Shown here: positions 41,903 through 50,706 of the stretch, one piece after another
Numbering within the stretch: position 1 is the stretch's first letter
Layout: every line of letters starts with the position of its first letter
Origin: Candidatus Methanoperedens sp.
GTDB lineage: Archaea > Halobacteriota > Methanosarcinia > Methanosarcinales > Methanoperedenaceae
NCBI GenBank assembly: GCA_023249105.1
Contig: JAHFDG010000017.1
Coordinates: 1 to 64,000 of the forward strand
Direction of reading: 5' to 3'
DNA: 64,000 nucleotides
Translations under genes and position numbers: made by a program
Notes under the pieces: generated by a model
Seen by the model: only the letters and a program-made list of their open reading frames with translations
Told to the model about the DNA's origin: nothing
Databases searched by the model: none

Positions 41903-42610
41903 ATGAACACAGTAGCCGGCGACGAGGAAATGCCACTCGTTGAGCATATCAAGGAATTGCGCGCAAGATTGATGACGGTTGCGATTCCCGTTATAATAAT
42001 TACCTCAATTTCATATTTTTTTTCAGGTGAACTGCTCCAGTTGATATGGAATCAAACAGTCCGGGTACCCATGACCATTTATGCTCCGATGGATTTGATT
42101 GTCACGAGATTGACACTCTCCCTTGTATGCGCCTTATTTATCGGGATACCGCTTGTGGTTTATGAAGTTTTTATGTTCATCGGGAAAGGGCTTTACCCGA
42201 ATGAAAAAATGTTTTTTATCAAGATTGTGCCATTTTCTTTTATCCTGTTCACTGCCGGGGCTATGCTTGCTTATTTTGTGGCGATACCGCTGATATTCAA
42301 ATACACGATAATGTACTCAATCGACGTGGCAGCCCCGCAGATTTCCGTGATAAAGACGATTTACACAATACTAACGCTGGTACTCGGTTTCGGGATTGTC
42401 TTCCAGTTCCCGCTTCTCACGGTTTTTGCCATCAAGATGGGTATTTTAAAATATGAGTCTATCAGGGGAAAGCGTACAGTAATATATGGCATCCTTCTGG
42501 CATTTGCATTATTTGTTTCACCTGACCCTTCAGCTATTTCAGAATTGATTGTGGCTGCGGCGCTTGTTGTATTATTTGAATTTAGCCTCGTGATAGCTAA
42601 ATATTTATGA
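41903..42610 (+). CDS. tatC: Twin-arginine translocase subunit TatC
   Basis: 235 residues, six membrane helices. The N-terminal motif EMPLVEHIKELRARL (about residues 8-22) is the TatC hallmark that binds the twin-arginine signal, with GLYPNEK in the second outside/inside loop. It exports folded proteins across the membrane. No tatA-like gene is visible next to it, so TatA must be encoded elsewhere. Confidence 0.93.
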   Translation: MNTVAGDEEMPLVEHIKELRARLMTVAIPVIIITSISYFFSGELLQLIWNQTVRVPMTIYAPMDLIVTRLTLSLVCALFIGIPLVVYEVFMFIGKGLYPNEKMFFIKIVPFSFILFTAGAMLAYFVAIPLIFKYTIMYSIDVAAPQISVIKTIYTILTLVLGFGIVFQFPLLTVFAIKMGILKYESIRGKRTVIYGILLAFALFVSPDPSAISELIVAAALVVLFEFSLVIAKYL

Positions 42611-42948
42611 TATTATAAATAAGCCACATCTGTATCCGGGAAATTTGTTCGTATAGTTCCATATGAAATAAAGCTTAGTTACTAAAATCACATTTAAAAA
42701 ATGAAATAAATTATCAATTTTTAATTAATTGTTAATCTGAATAATTCAATAATCGGGAAGTATAGATGATTTTACCTTACAGCTTTTCATCATAATGATA
42801 ATATTAATAATTAAATTTTTCCAAAAGAAATAAAGGGGTAGAATAAAGAGACTGTTATATTGAAAAACAAAATCATCTAGGTTTATAAAATTCATTTTTT
42901 CTAAAATGCGCAAACCTTATGAGTGTTTAAAAACCATTATGGTAAAAC
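42611..42948. promoter_or_regulatory. AT-rich intergenic region before the C1/cofactor operon
   Basis: No gene seen. TATA-like GTTTATAAA (42881-42889) and a closer one, CCTTATGAG to GTTTAAAAAC (42909-42932), precede the GTG start at 42949. The rest is long A/T runs without clear dyads. Confidence 0.4.
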
Positions 42949-44169
42949 GTGATAGAAAAAACCATTGCAGGATTGAAAGTTGGAGACGGTCAACCTGTAA
43001 GAGTAATGGGCGTAATAAATCTAAGCAGCGAGTCTTTTTATAAGGGTTCTGTTGTTCTTTCGGATTCTGTTCTTGATGCAGCACTTAAAATGATAGATGA
43101 GGGGGCTGATTTCATAGACGTGGGCGCCCGCTCAACGTGGCCGCTTGCCAAAAAAATCTCAAAGGAAGAAGAGCGGTCACGGCTTATTCCGGCAATTAAA
43201 AAATTGCAGGATATTACGGCCCCTGTATCCGTGGACACGATGTTTTCTGATATTGCCGGGGAAGCGCTTGACGCAGGTGCAGAAATTATCAATGATGTCA
43301 GCGGTTTTACGGCTGACCCGAAAATGCTTGGGGTTGCAAAAAACCACGACTGCCCTGTGATACTGATGGCCAGCAATAAAGTGCCGGGCGACCCCGTGGG
43401 CATGGATGCTGTGATGGACTCTCTTTTTAGGATTATATCGGGAGCCGAAGGTGAGGGAATAGCCCCGGATAACATTATAATAGACCCTGCCATCGGGAAG
43501 TGGACGCCGGCGAAACTGCCGATGTACGATTATGAAACAATAGGCACTATCCAGCGGCTTCGTATTTTTGATAAACCAATACTTGCCGCAATATCCAGGA
43601 AGTCATTTATTGGTGAAACGCTAAATAAGCCTGCAAATGAAAGGTTATACGGAAGCCTTGCCGCAGCAGCGATTGCGGTAAGAAACGGCGCGCATATAAT
43701 CAGGACGCATGATGTTGAGCCTACCTTGGATGCTGTCAGGGTTGCACAGAGGGTGAGAGCAAGATTGCCTGTGGTCAAATCAGGCAGTTATGAAGCCGAA
43801 TTGCTTGAGATAATAAATAAAGAAGATTGCTCAAGAGCAATGCGTTCCATCGGAGCGACACAGGCAGGCAGCCAGGTCATGAAGAATAAAACGGTTTTGT
43901 ATAATATCATGCTGAAGAACATAACCGCAACCGAAGCATTGATAATAAAACAGGAAATGCTTGCAAGAGGAGGAGATGCGGCTCTTCCGCGCAAGGCTGT
44001 ATCACACGAAATAGATAAAGTAAATATTGTTATAATGGGGACACAGCTCCAGATTGAGAGGCTTATTATAAAAATAAAACACCAGGTGAGGGAGCTGCCT
44101 TTGATTGCTGAAATGCTCCGTGAATTAATAAACAAGAAAAACGACGCAGTTTTTGGATATTCAAGATAA
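42949..44169 (+). CDS. Dihydropteroate synthase-like protein (archaeal, extended)
   Basis: 406 residues, GTG start. The N-terminal 270 residues are a pterin-binding TIM barrel: VMGVINLSSESFYKGS (residues 18-33), DVGARSTWP (about 57), VSVDTMFSDIAGEALDAGAEIINDVSG (about 97-123), and AAISRKSFIG near 215. A C-terminal part of about 130 residues (DCSRAMRSIGATQAGSQVM ...) is specific to archaeal members. Such proteins are annotated as DHPS-related in methanogens, where real folate synthesis differs, so the pterin substrate may be a methanopterin precursor or a methylated pterin carrier. First gene of a five-gene operon. Confidence 0.75.
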   Translation: MIEKTIAGLKVGDGQPVRVMGVINLSSESFYKGSVVLSDSVLDAALKMIDEGADFIDVGARSTWPLAKKISKEEERSRLIPAIKKLQDITAPVSVDTMFSDIAGEALDAGAEIINDVSGFTADPKMLGVAKNHDCPVILMASNKVPGDPVGMDAVMDSLFRIISGAEGEGIAPDNIIIDPAIGKWTPAKLPMYDYETIGTIQRLRIFDKPILAAISRKSFIGETLNKPANERLYGSLAAAAIAVRNGAHIIRTHDVEPTLDAVRVAQRVRARLPVVKSGSYEAELLEIINKEDCSRAMRSIGATQAGSQVMKNKTVLYNIMLKNITATEALIIKQEMLARGGDAALPRKAVSHEIDKVNIVIMGTQLQIERLIIKIKHQVRELPLIAEMLRELINKKNDAVFGYSR

Positions 44170-44171
44170 GA

Positions 44172-44798
44172 ATGATAATTTCAAGCCAGAAAAAATTCAA
44201 AGAACTCCTGAGAGCGCTAAAAGAGAGAAACATTTTCATAATCGGGTGTGGGAAATGCGCAACAAAGCTCCATGTCGGGGGCGAACCCGAAGTTCTCGAA
44301 ATGCGAAAAAAGCTTACTAAGGCCGGGAAAAACATTGTCGGATGGATGGTCATGAGTTCTGCCTGCAATATAAGTTCGTGGGACGATGTACTTGCCAAAA
44401 ATCCGGAGATTGGAAAGTCGGAAGCGCTGCTGGTTATGTCCTGTGGCGGAGGGGTATCGCTGATTTCAAGCCTTTCTGAAAGGCAGGTTTATCCGGCGCT
44501 TGATACGGAATCCCTCGGCGGGGTGCGCCTTGAAGATACTATGAAAGAATTGTGCGGTATGTGCGGTGAATGTACGGTATGGGAATTCGGGGGAATATGC
44601 CCTGTTTCGCAGTGCCCCAAGGGGCTTTTGAACGGACCCTGCGGCGGTGCTATGGAAGGAAAATGCGAAGTTGATGAACGCACATGTGCCTGGGATGAAA
44701 TATACGAACGCCAGAAGAAACTCGGGAAGCTTGAATATCTTGGGATTGTCCAAGAACCAAAGAACCACTCAAAAAAGAAGCGGAGGCAGGCGGTTTGA
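44172..44798 (+). CDS. metV: MetV-like methylene-tetrahydrofolate reductase partner
   Basis: 208 residues, the MTHFR C-terminal-type (zinc/FeS cysteine) protein. An N-terminal part (IFIIGCGKCATKLHVGGEPEV) and a C-terminal Cys cluster CGMCGECT...CPVSQCPKGLLNGPCGG...CEV...CAWDEIY, typical of MetV. In acetogens MetV pairs with MetF and allows electron transfer to the reductase. It overlaps metF by four bases, two bases after the upstream gene. Confidence 0.85.
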   Translation: MIISSQKKFKELLRALKERNIFIIGCGKCATKLHVGGEPEVLEMRKKLTKAGKNIVGWMVMSSACNISSWDDVLAKNPEIGKSEALLVMSCGGGVSLISSLSERQVYPALDTESLGGVRLEDTMKELCGMCGECTVWEFGGICPVSQCPKGLLNGPCGGAMEGKCEVDERTCAWDEIYERQKKLGKLEYLGIVQEPKNHSKKKRRQAV

Positions 44799-45667
44799 GC
44801 TTTGAGTCAAAGCTGAACAAGGGTAAATTTGTGGTTACTGCCGAGATAAGCCCGCCAAAAGGAACCGATACAGGAGACTTGTTAAAAGATGCAAGTATGA
44901 TAAAGGACTTTGCGGATGCAATTAATGTCACCGATAACCAGCGGGCGATTATGAGGATGAGCCCGGTTGCGGCGTGCAGCATCCTTGAAAGCAAAGGATT
45001 TGAAACGATTATGCACCTGACGTGCAGGGACAGGAACAGGCTTGCGCTCCAGTCAGAACTTCTCGGGGCATATGCGCTTGGAATAAAAAACATTCTTGTA
45101 ATGTCAGGCGACCATCCCGTAAAAGGCGACCATGAAGGCGCCAAACCTGTGTATGATATGGATTCGGTGCAGCTTCTTGGCATGGTTCAAAAGTTAAACT
45201 CTGGTTTTGATTTTTCAGGCAACAGGCTGGATGGCAGTACAGATTTCTGTGCCGGAGCTGTGACAAATATTGAACTGAATGAGATTGCACTTATGAAACT
45301 TGAGAAAAAAATAAGCCAGGGTGTGCGTTTTATCCAGACCCAGGCTGTTTTTGATATAGAAAAATTTTCAGTCTTTCTGGATAAGATAAAGGATACTGGC
45401 ATAAGCAAAAGCTGGATTATAGCAGGCATAATTCCGCTGAAATCAGAAAAAAGCGCCTTGTTTCTTAATAAAAATATTGCAGGCATTAAAGTCCCGGAAA
45501 ATATAATTGACCGGATGAAAAATGCAAGAGACCCGGAAATGAAAGGGATGGAAATCGCCGCAGGATTAATAAAAGAATTACATGGCATGTGCGGGGGCGT
45601 TCATATAATGCCAATCGGCAACCATGAAAAAACAAAAAATATTCTTGAAATGGCGGGCATAATATGA
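44795..45667 (+). CDS. metF: 5,10-methylene-tetrahydrofolate (or -pterin) reductase
   Basis: 290-residue flavin-dependent TIM-barrel reductase: VTAEISPPKGTDTGDL (about 12-27), INVTDNQRAIMRMSP, MHLTCRDRNR (about 72), LVMSGDHPVKGDH (about 106), and GVRFIQTQAVFD (about 174). It reduces the methylene carrier to the methyl level. With MetV it forms the two-subunit type known from acetogens. In some methane-oxidising archaea MetF is proposed to stand in for Mer; here its co-transcription with CofE and a DHPS-like gene ties it to the archaeal C1 carriers. Confidence 0.9.
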   Translation: MSFESKLNKGKFVVTAEISPPKGTDTGDLLKDASMIKDFADAINVTDNQRAIMRMSPVAACSILESKGFETIMHLTCRDRNRLALQSELLGAYALGIKNILVMSGDHPVKGDHEGAKPVYDMDSVQLLGMVQKLNSGFDFSGNRLDGSTDFCAGAVTNIELNEIALMKLEKKISQGVRFIQTQAVFDIEKFSVFLDKIKDTGISKSWIIAGIIPLKSEKSALFLNKNIAGIKVPENIIDRMKNARDPEMKGMEIAAGLIKELHGMCGGVHIMPIGNHEKTKNILEMAGII

Positions 45668-46911
45668 AAACGCAGGTAGAACAGGCACTGGAAGGCACCA
45701 TAACCGAACAGATGATATCGGTTGCCAAAGTGGAGAATATCGATATCGAGGTTCTGCGCAAGTGCATTGGAAACGGAAGTATCGTTATCATGAGCCGTGG
45801 AGATTGCTCTGTCGGAATCGGCAAAGGTCTTGCAACGAAAGTGAATGTCAATATCGGGACATCATCTTTAAAAATAAATCCTGATGAAGAGGTTAAAAAA
45901 GCAAAGCTTGCGGAAAAATATGGCGCCGACACGATTACAGACCTTTCTATGGGCGGTAATATCGCAAAAATACGCCGGAAAATATTTGAAAATACAAGGC
46001 TTCCCATAACCACAGTCCCAATATATCAGACTGCTGCTGAAAAAGGTCTTGAAAACATGACTTCCGGGGATATTATCCAAAATATAAAGCAGCAGGCAGA
46101 GGAAGGAGTTAGTTCCTTTGTGCTCCACTGCATAAATAATAAAACTCTTGGTACTCTAAAAAAGAGGAGACGGATAATGGGTGTTGTCTCAAAAGGCGGG
46201 TCGATTACCAGCGCTTATATGATGATAAACAAATGTGAAAATCCGTTTGTTGAAAAATTCGATGAGATTTTAAAAATCCTGAAAAAACATGACATCGTGC
46301 TCTCACTCGGAAACACGATGCGAAGCGGGTGCATACACGATATGCGGGATAAGGCGCAGCTTAGCGAAATTAAACAGAATGTGGAGCTTGCAAAACAGGC
46401 GAACAGGGCAGGAGTGCAGGTGATTATCGAGGGCATGGGAGGGCATGTGAGCGCCGACAGGATAGCCAGGTATGTAAAATTTCATAAACGCCAGTCGGAT
46501 TTTCCACTTTTTGTAGCAGGACCCCTGCCCACAGACATTGCGGTAGGATACGACCATATAGCCGGAGCCGTAGGAGCGAGCATGGCAAGCGGCGCGGGAG
46601 CGGATTACCTGTGTTATATTACGCCATCCGAGCATCTCGGGCTTCCAGGCCCGGAACAGGTAAGAGAGGGGCTTATCGCTTTTAAGATAGCGGCGCATAT
46701 AGGCGATTCGATAAAATACGGACTGGACGAGAAGGACAAAAACCTTGCAAGAAAAAGAGCAAACCTTGACTGGGAAGGGCAGATGGACTATGCCATCGAT
46801 GGTGATAGGGCAAGGGCTTTAGCGCCTGATGAGGGGCCATGCACCATGTGCGGGGATTTCTGCGCCATAAAAATAATGAAGGAGTTTGGAACATGCAATT
46901 ATTCGGAATAA
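45664..46911 (+). CDS. thiC: Phosphomethylpyrimidine synthase ThiC (short archaeal type)
   Basis: 415-residue radical-SAM enzyme making the thiamine pyrimidine (HMP-P) from AIR. Seen: TDLSMGGNIAKIRRKI (about 96), the PIYQTAAEKG motif (about 119), CINNKTLG, and the C-terminal Fe-S site CTMCGDFCA (about 397-405). The protein lacks the N-terminal extension of bacterial ThiC, as usual for archaea. It starts in a four-base overlap with metF and its end overlaps cofE by 19 bases. Confidence 0.92.
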   Translation: MKTQVEQALEGTITEQMISVAKVENIDIEVLRKCIGNGSIVIMSRGDCSVGIGKGLATKVNVNIGTSSLKINPDEEVKKAKLAEKYGADTITDLSMGGNIAKIRRKIFENTRLPITTVPIYQTAAEKGLENMTSGDIIQNIKQQAEEGVSSFVLHCINNKTLGTLKKRRRIMGVVSKGGSITSAYMMINKCENPFVEKFDEILKILKKHDIVLSLGNTMRSGCIHDMRDKAQLSEIKQNVELAKQANRAGVQVIIEGMGGHVSADRIARYVKFHKRQSDFPLFVAGPLPTDIAVGYDHIAGAVGASMASGAGADYLCYITPSEHLGLPGPEQVREGLIAFKIAAHIGDSIKYGLDEKDKNLARKRANLDWEGQMDYAIDGDRARALAPDEGPCTMCGDFCAIKIMKEFGTCNYSE

Positions 46912-47645
46912 AAACCCCTCTGATAAAACCGGGTGATGATATGGTTTCGGTCATGGTTAAATCCATGAAAGCAGGCGGCATTACACCGCAGGATAACGAC
47001 ATATTCGTACTTGCCGAATCGGCTGTGGCGAGCGCTGAAGGAAGGGTCATAGACCTTGAAAGCGTGGTTCCGTCTGAAAAAGCGATTGAACTCTCAAAGC
47101 AGTACGAAAACGACCCGCGAAAAATGGAGCTTATTATCCGTGAATCAGATGAGATTCTTGGGGGGATACCCGGTGTTGTGGTGACTATTACAAAAGGAGT
47201 GCTTTCACCAAGTGCTGGAATAGATAATTCCAATGCCCCTGAAGGACATGTTGTATTGCTGCCCGAAACCCCGAAAAAAAGTGCTTTTGAAATCAGGGAA
47301 AAACTGATGAAGAAATACAGGTGTAATCTTGCCGTGATTATCGGCGATAGCAGAACGCAGCCGCTGCGCCTCGGTTGTGTGGGTATTGCGCTTGGCTGCG
47401 CCGGGATTGAGCCCGTGGAGGATATGAGGGGGAGAAAAGACCTTTTCGGAAAACCCCTTTTGATAACGCGGCGCGCCACCGCAGATAATCTTGTTTCAGC
47501 GGCGCAGATAATAATGGGGGAGGCGGATGAAAGCACGCCTTGTGTGCTTATCAGGGGCGCACCTGCGGTATTCTGTGATGGCAGCGTGGATATACCGCAG
47601 ATTTCACGGGAAGAGTGCTTATATTTTGCATGTTTTGATAAATAA
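46893..47645 (+). CDS. cofE: Coenzyme F420-0:L-glutamate ligase
   Basis: 250 residues from ATG 46893 (MQLFGIKTPLIKPGDDM); the in-frame start at 46839 is inside thiC. CofE adds gamma-glutamates to F420-0 with GTP. Seen: DNDIFVLAESAVASAEGR (about 34), VTITKGVLSPSAGIDNSN (about 96), IIGDSRTQPLRLGCVGIALG (about 148) and the C-terminal CVLIRGAP. F420 is the hydride carrier for methanogenesis-type C1 enzymes. Last gene of the operon, overlapping thiC by 19 bases. Confidence 0.93.
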   Translation: MQLFGIKTPLIKPGDDMVSVMVKSMKAGGITPQDNDIFVLAESAVASAEGRVIDLESVVPSEKAIELSKQYENDPRKMELIIRESDEILGGIPGVVVTITKGVLSPSAGIDNSNAPEGHVVLLPETPKKSAFEIREKLMKKYRCNLAVIIGDSRTQPLRLGCVGIALGCAGIEPVEDMRGRKDLFGKPLLITRRATADNLVSAAQIIMGEADESTPCVLIRGAPAVFCDGSVDIPQISREECLYFACFDK

Positions 47646-47665
47646 AATTGGATTTTCTGCATCCT

Positions 47666-47683
47666 GATATAACAAAATATATC
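47666..47683. promoter_or_regulatory. 18-bp dyad before the 47716 gene
   Basis: GATATA-ACAAAA-TATATC, followed by a TATA-like AGTATATTTAA (47692-47702) 14 bases before the ATG at 47716. Possible operator or a terminator of the cofE operon. Confidence 0.3.
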
Positions 47684-47715
47684 AACCTGAATAGTATATT
47701 TAATGGACAGATGAT

Positions 47716-48828
47716 ATGAATAAAATAAAACAATATTTAATCTCAATATTTTTGATAATTTTGTTAGTCAATAATGCCTATGGTTTTGCGGGGATGACAG
47801 CCAATAAATCCACAGCACAACCGGATTTGATTAATAGTACGGAATCGGACCAGGATATAGTATTGGTACAGAATTTAATAGAAGTTGATACTGTCCAATT
47901 GAAATCCCAGAACAAATTGTATGTTAGGGAGACACTGATTTTCAGTAATGGGGGAACCAGGAATTTTTCCGGGTTCCTTAGAACCTGGGTGCAAGATGGG
48001 GCCGAAGGTATCAGGGTCGGGAAAATCCAGATGACGATGGGTGCCATGCCGGAACCTATCGTCTGGAAACAGAATGGGAATATTATCAGCTGGCAGGATT
48101 TTCTGAAATCCAATGATCGTCTCCCTCCTCTTTATATTGTGGAATATGTCCTCCCGGTAGAACCTAAAGGAACCTTCTCCAAAACAAAACAATATTCAAA
48201 AATGTTCCTTTATCCAACACTAATAACCAAAAAACCAAACAGTATCGTACTTAAAATAACACCGGATAAAGAAGAAAGTGCAGCTATTAAAGATGATAAG
48301 GGGAACAGTATCGCTTCCTCAGGGAATCCAAGAGAAGAAGATAACAGCATCATATATGGCTGGGAAACCCCGCAATTTAATGAAATGAATATCGCCATCT
48401 CAAGCTCCACAGTCACACCTTCAGGAATTGCAGGTTATGTGATTCTTGGGCTCCTGATTATACTTATATTTTCATACCCGGTCATCAGGAAAAAGAATGA
48501 AAAAATCAGGGCTCTTGAAGAAAAAATCATGACCTCGCTTAAACGGAAAGAAACAGTAGAAGAGACTGCCGGGGAAACAGGCGGGGAAGTCGTTGATGAA
48601 ACTACTGAACTTTCGCCGGAACCGGTTGAAACGGTCGGGGAAGATACCGAATTTGAGGGAAAAACCAGGGAAGAACTTGAGGCCTTGAAGGATGAAACTC
48701 TTTCCAAGCTCAGCGAACTGAATAAGGAATACGAGTCAGGAAACCTGCTGGATGAGGAATATGAGGAACTCAAGAAATCCAACCAGGAAAAAATTGATAA
48801 AATTACCAGGAGAATAGAAAAACCCTGA
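47716..48828 (+). CDS. Anchored surface protein with cytoplasmic coiled-coil tail
   Basis: 370 residues. Signal peptide 1-23 (IFLIILLVNNAYGFA), a beta-rich outside part (about 40-230, VQLKSQNKLYVRETLIF ... ILIKITPDKEES-like), one membrane helix at about 238-256 (GYVILGLLIILIFSYPVI) and a 110-residue charged tail inside, with a coiled coil near the end (EELEALKDETLSKLSELNKE). The outside part resembles DUF4897-type or Ig-like surface domains but I cannot name it. The coiled coil suggests a link between envelope and a cytoplasmic partner. Confidence 0.6.
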   Translation: MNKIKQYLISIFLIILLVNNAYGFAGMTANKSTAQPDLINSTESDQDIVLVQNLIEVDTVQLKSQNKLYVRETLIFSNGGTRNFSGFLRTWVQDGAEGIRVGKIQMTMGAMPEPIVWKQNGNIISWQDFLKSNDRLPPLYIVEYVLPVEPKGTFSKTKQYSKMFLYPTLITKKPNSIVLKITPDKEESAAIKDDKGNSIASSGNPREEDNSIIYGWETPQFNEMNIAISSSTVTPSGIAGYVILGLLIILIFSYPVIRKKNEKIRALEEKIMTSLKRKETVEETAGETGGEVVDETTELSPEPVETVGEDTEFEGKTREELEALKDETLSKLSELNKEYESGNLLDEEYEELKKSNQEKIDKITRRIEKP

Positions 48829-48833
48829 TAATT

Positions 48834-49427
48834 TTATCCCATCATTTTTAAGAAATATTCGTGGATTCTTAAATCAACGGTCAATTCAGGATGGAATGCC
48901 AGAGCAAGTATGTTTTTCTGTCTTGCCGCAACAATATGACCCCTGTATGTTGAAAGGATTTCTACACCCTTTCCTGCTTCTGTAATACAGGGCGCGCGGA
49001 TGAATATTGCATTAAATGGTTCTGTGAGCCCCTTAAAATCCACGAGGGATTCAAAGGATTCTTTCTGCCGCCCGAATGCGTTCCTGTTGACATGGATATC
49101 CATCAGTGAAAGTAAAGGCTGTTTTGTCTTTTCAACCTGTTCATCCCCGTGTTTTGCAAGCAGCACAAGTCCTGCGCATGTTCCCATTACAGGAATACCT
49201 GAATTAGCGGCTTTCCTGATTTCGGATGAGATGCCTTCCCTTTCCATGAGCCTTCCAAGCGTGGTACTCTCACCTCCGGGAAGGATTAATGCATCGCATG
49301 CAGGCACAATGCCTTTATGTTTTATCTTTACGACCTCTGCTTCCAGTTTTGCCTGTCTTAATGCCTTTTTTAGGGCATCAACGTGTTCTTCTACGTTTCC
49401 CTGGATTGCAATGACACCGATACGCAT
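48834..49427 (-). CDS. pdxT: Pyridoxal 5'-phosphate synthase glutaminase subunit
   Basis: 197 residues, class I glutaminase. Seen: MRIGVIAIQGNVEEHV, LILPGGESTTLGRLM (about 48), the nucleophile loop VMGTCAGLVLLAKH with Cys80 as nucleophile, and FHPELTVDLRIH near the end with the His-x-Glu of the catalytic triad. It feeds ammonia to PdxS (not in this window). Converges with the 47716 gene; the two stops are five bases apart. Confidence 0.95.
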   Translation of the reverse strand: MRIGVIAIQGNVEEHVDALKKALRQAKLEAEVVKIKHKGIVPACDALILPGGESTTLGRLMEREGISSEIRKAANSGIPVMGTCAGLVLLAKHGDEQVEKTKQPLLSLMDIHVNRNAFGRQKESFESLVDFKGLTEPFNAIFIRAPCITEAGKGVEILSTYRGHIVAARQKNILALAFHPELTVDLRIHEYFLKMMG

Positions 49428-49549
49428 GCATCTACCATATTGAATGATAATATAAATAAGTAGAGCAAAAAGTTATGGCAACGAAGACCTGATAATTGAA
49501 AAAAATAATTAAAAAATGTATATTGTCAGGATTATTTTGCTTTTGCGGC

Positions 49550-49591
49550 TTATTCTTTTTTGGTTGTGCTAATCTTAAAGATAGAATACAT
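49550..49591 (-). CDS. Possible 13-residue micro-gene with its own signals
   Basis: ATG at 49591 (minus) reads MYSIFKISTTKKE then stop. A perfect AGGAGG (49602-49607 complement) sits ten bases upstream, TATA-like sequences lie at 49626-49637 and 49647-49660, and the frame is followed by a T-rich run on the minus strand (49496-49519). All marks of a small transcription unit are present although the peptide is tiny. It could also be a leader or a spurious frame. Confidence 0.3.
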   Translation of the reverse strand: MYSIFKISTTKKE

Positions 49592-49706
49592 GGCACAGTA
49601 ACCTCCTAAATATTGTTCATGCACATATTATAAAAGGCTTTCTATGATATTATATACTTATAGTCGGATAAATTAAAATTCAAAGACATATTTGTCATGG
49701 AACATA

Positions 49707-49716
49707 AATTTATATC
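49707..49716 (+). promoter_or_regulatory. TATA box for the FtsZ-family gene
   Basis: AATTTATATC, about 27 bases before ATG 49741, predicting a leaderless message. Confidence 0.6.
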
Positions 49717-49740
49717 AAATGGGCTCTATTAAACTTTCGG

Positions 49741-50706
49741 ATGAAGGAACTAGCCGATATCAGGAAAGCATCAAGACCGTCCGTTGCTGTAATCGGTCTT
49801 GGGGGTGCTGGGTGCAATATTATAACATATCTATCACAGAAAAGTATTGCAGGCGCCAAAATAATAGCAGCCAACACAGATATAACGCATCTTGTTTTGC
49901 AGCGGGCTGATAAATTGCTGCTCATGGGAAAAGAAAGAAGCAGGGGTAAAGGATGTGGTGGATTCCCCGAAGTGGGCGCGGAATGCGCGCGCGAAAGCGC
50001 AGAAGAAATCAGGAAAGAACTTGAAGGCAGCAGCATCATATTCATTGTTGGAGGGCTTGGCGGAGGAACGGGTACTGGTTCTGCGCCTGTGGTTGCTGAA
50101 ATTTCCCGCAGCATGGGCGCTGTCACAATCGCATGCATGACACTGCCTTTTGAAATAGAATCCTTAAGACGTGAAAATGCAAAAAAGGCAATCGCATCCC
50201 TCTCACAGACATGCGATTCTGTCGTATTGATAGATAACACGAAATTGAGGAAAGTGGCGGGAAAATTGCCCCTTAAGGCTGCTTTTGCAGTAGCGAACGC
50301 ATTAATCGGCTCATTCATTAAGGGTGTATCGGAAACTATTACAGAACCAAGTCTTATGAACCTTGATTTCGCGGATTTAAAAGCCGTCCTCGAAAAGGGA
50401 GGTGTATCCTCATTCGGGATAGGGGAAGCGGAAGGCATAGACCGCGTTGAAAAGTCAGTATTACGGGCGATAGATGCTCCGCTGCTTGAAATTCCTGACC
50501 TTTCTTCCGCACACGGATTGCTTATCCATATCACAGGCGGGCAGGACATGACGCTTGAGGAAGTCGCAAGAGTGGGCGAGTTGATGGCAAAGCACGTCCC
50601 GGGCACGAAAAGAATTATATGGGGCGCAAAAGTGGATGATACAATGACAGGACGCATCCGCATAATGGCATTATTTGCAAGCGTGGGCAATCCTTTTGAG
50701 TCATAG
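49741..50706 (+). CDS. ftsZ: FtsZ-family tubulin-like GTPase, tail-less
   Basis: 321 residues. VIGLGGAGCN (about 18), the G-box GGLGGGTGTGSAP (about 104-116) and the T7 loop MNLDFADLKAV (about 205), which completes the GTP site of the neighbour subunit, are all intact, so it should form GTP-hydrolysing filaments. It ends right after the core (about 320) with no linker or C-terminal peptide, unlike typical archaeal FtsZ1/FtsZ2 of about 370-400 residues. So it may be a shortened FtsZ or a specialised extra copy. It converges on hemD with a six-base overlap. Confidence 0.85.
   Translation: MKELADIRKASRPSVAVIGLGGAGCNIITYLSQKSIAGAKIIAANTDITHLVLQRADKLLLMGKERSRGKGCGGFPEVGAECARESAEEIRKELEGSSIIFIVGGLGGGTGTGSAPVVAEISRSMGAVTIACMTLPFEIESLRRENAKKAIASLSQTCDSVVLIDNTKLRKVAGKLPLKAAFAVANALIGSFIKGVSETITEPSLMNLDFADLKAVLEKGGVSSFGIGEAEGIDRVEKSVLRAIDAPLLEIPDLSSAHGLLIHITGGQDMTLEEVARVGELMAKHVPGTKRIIWGAKVDDTMTGRIRIMALFASVGNPFES

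Noticed and set aside
45664-45720. TPP riboswitch before thiC
   Set aside because: thiC starts inside the end of metF with no leader, so there is no room for one.
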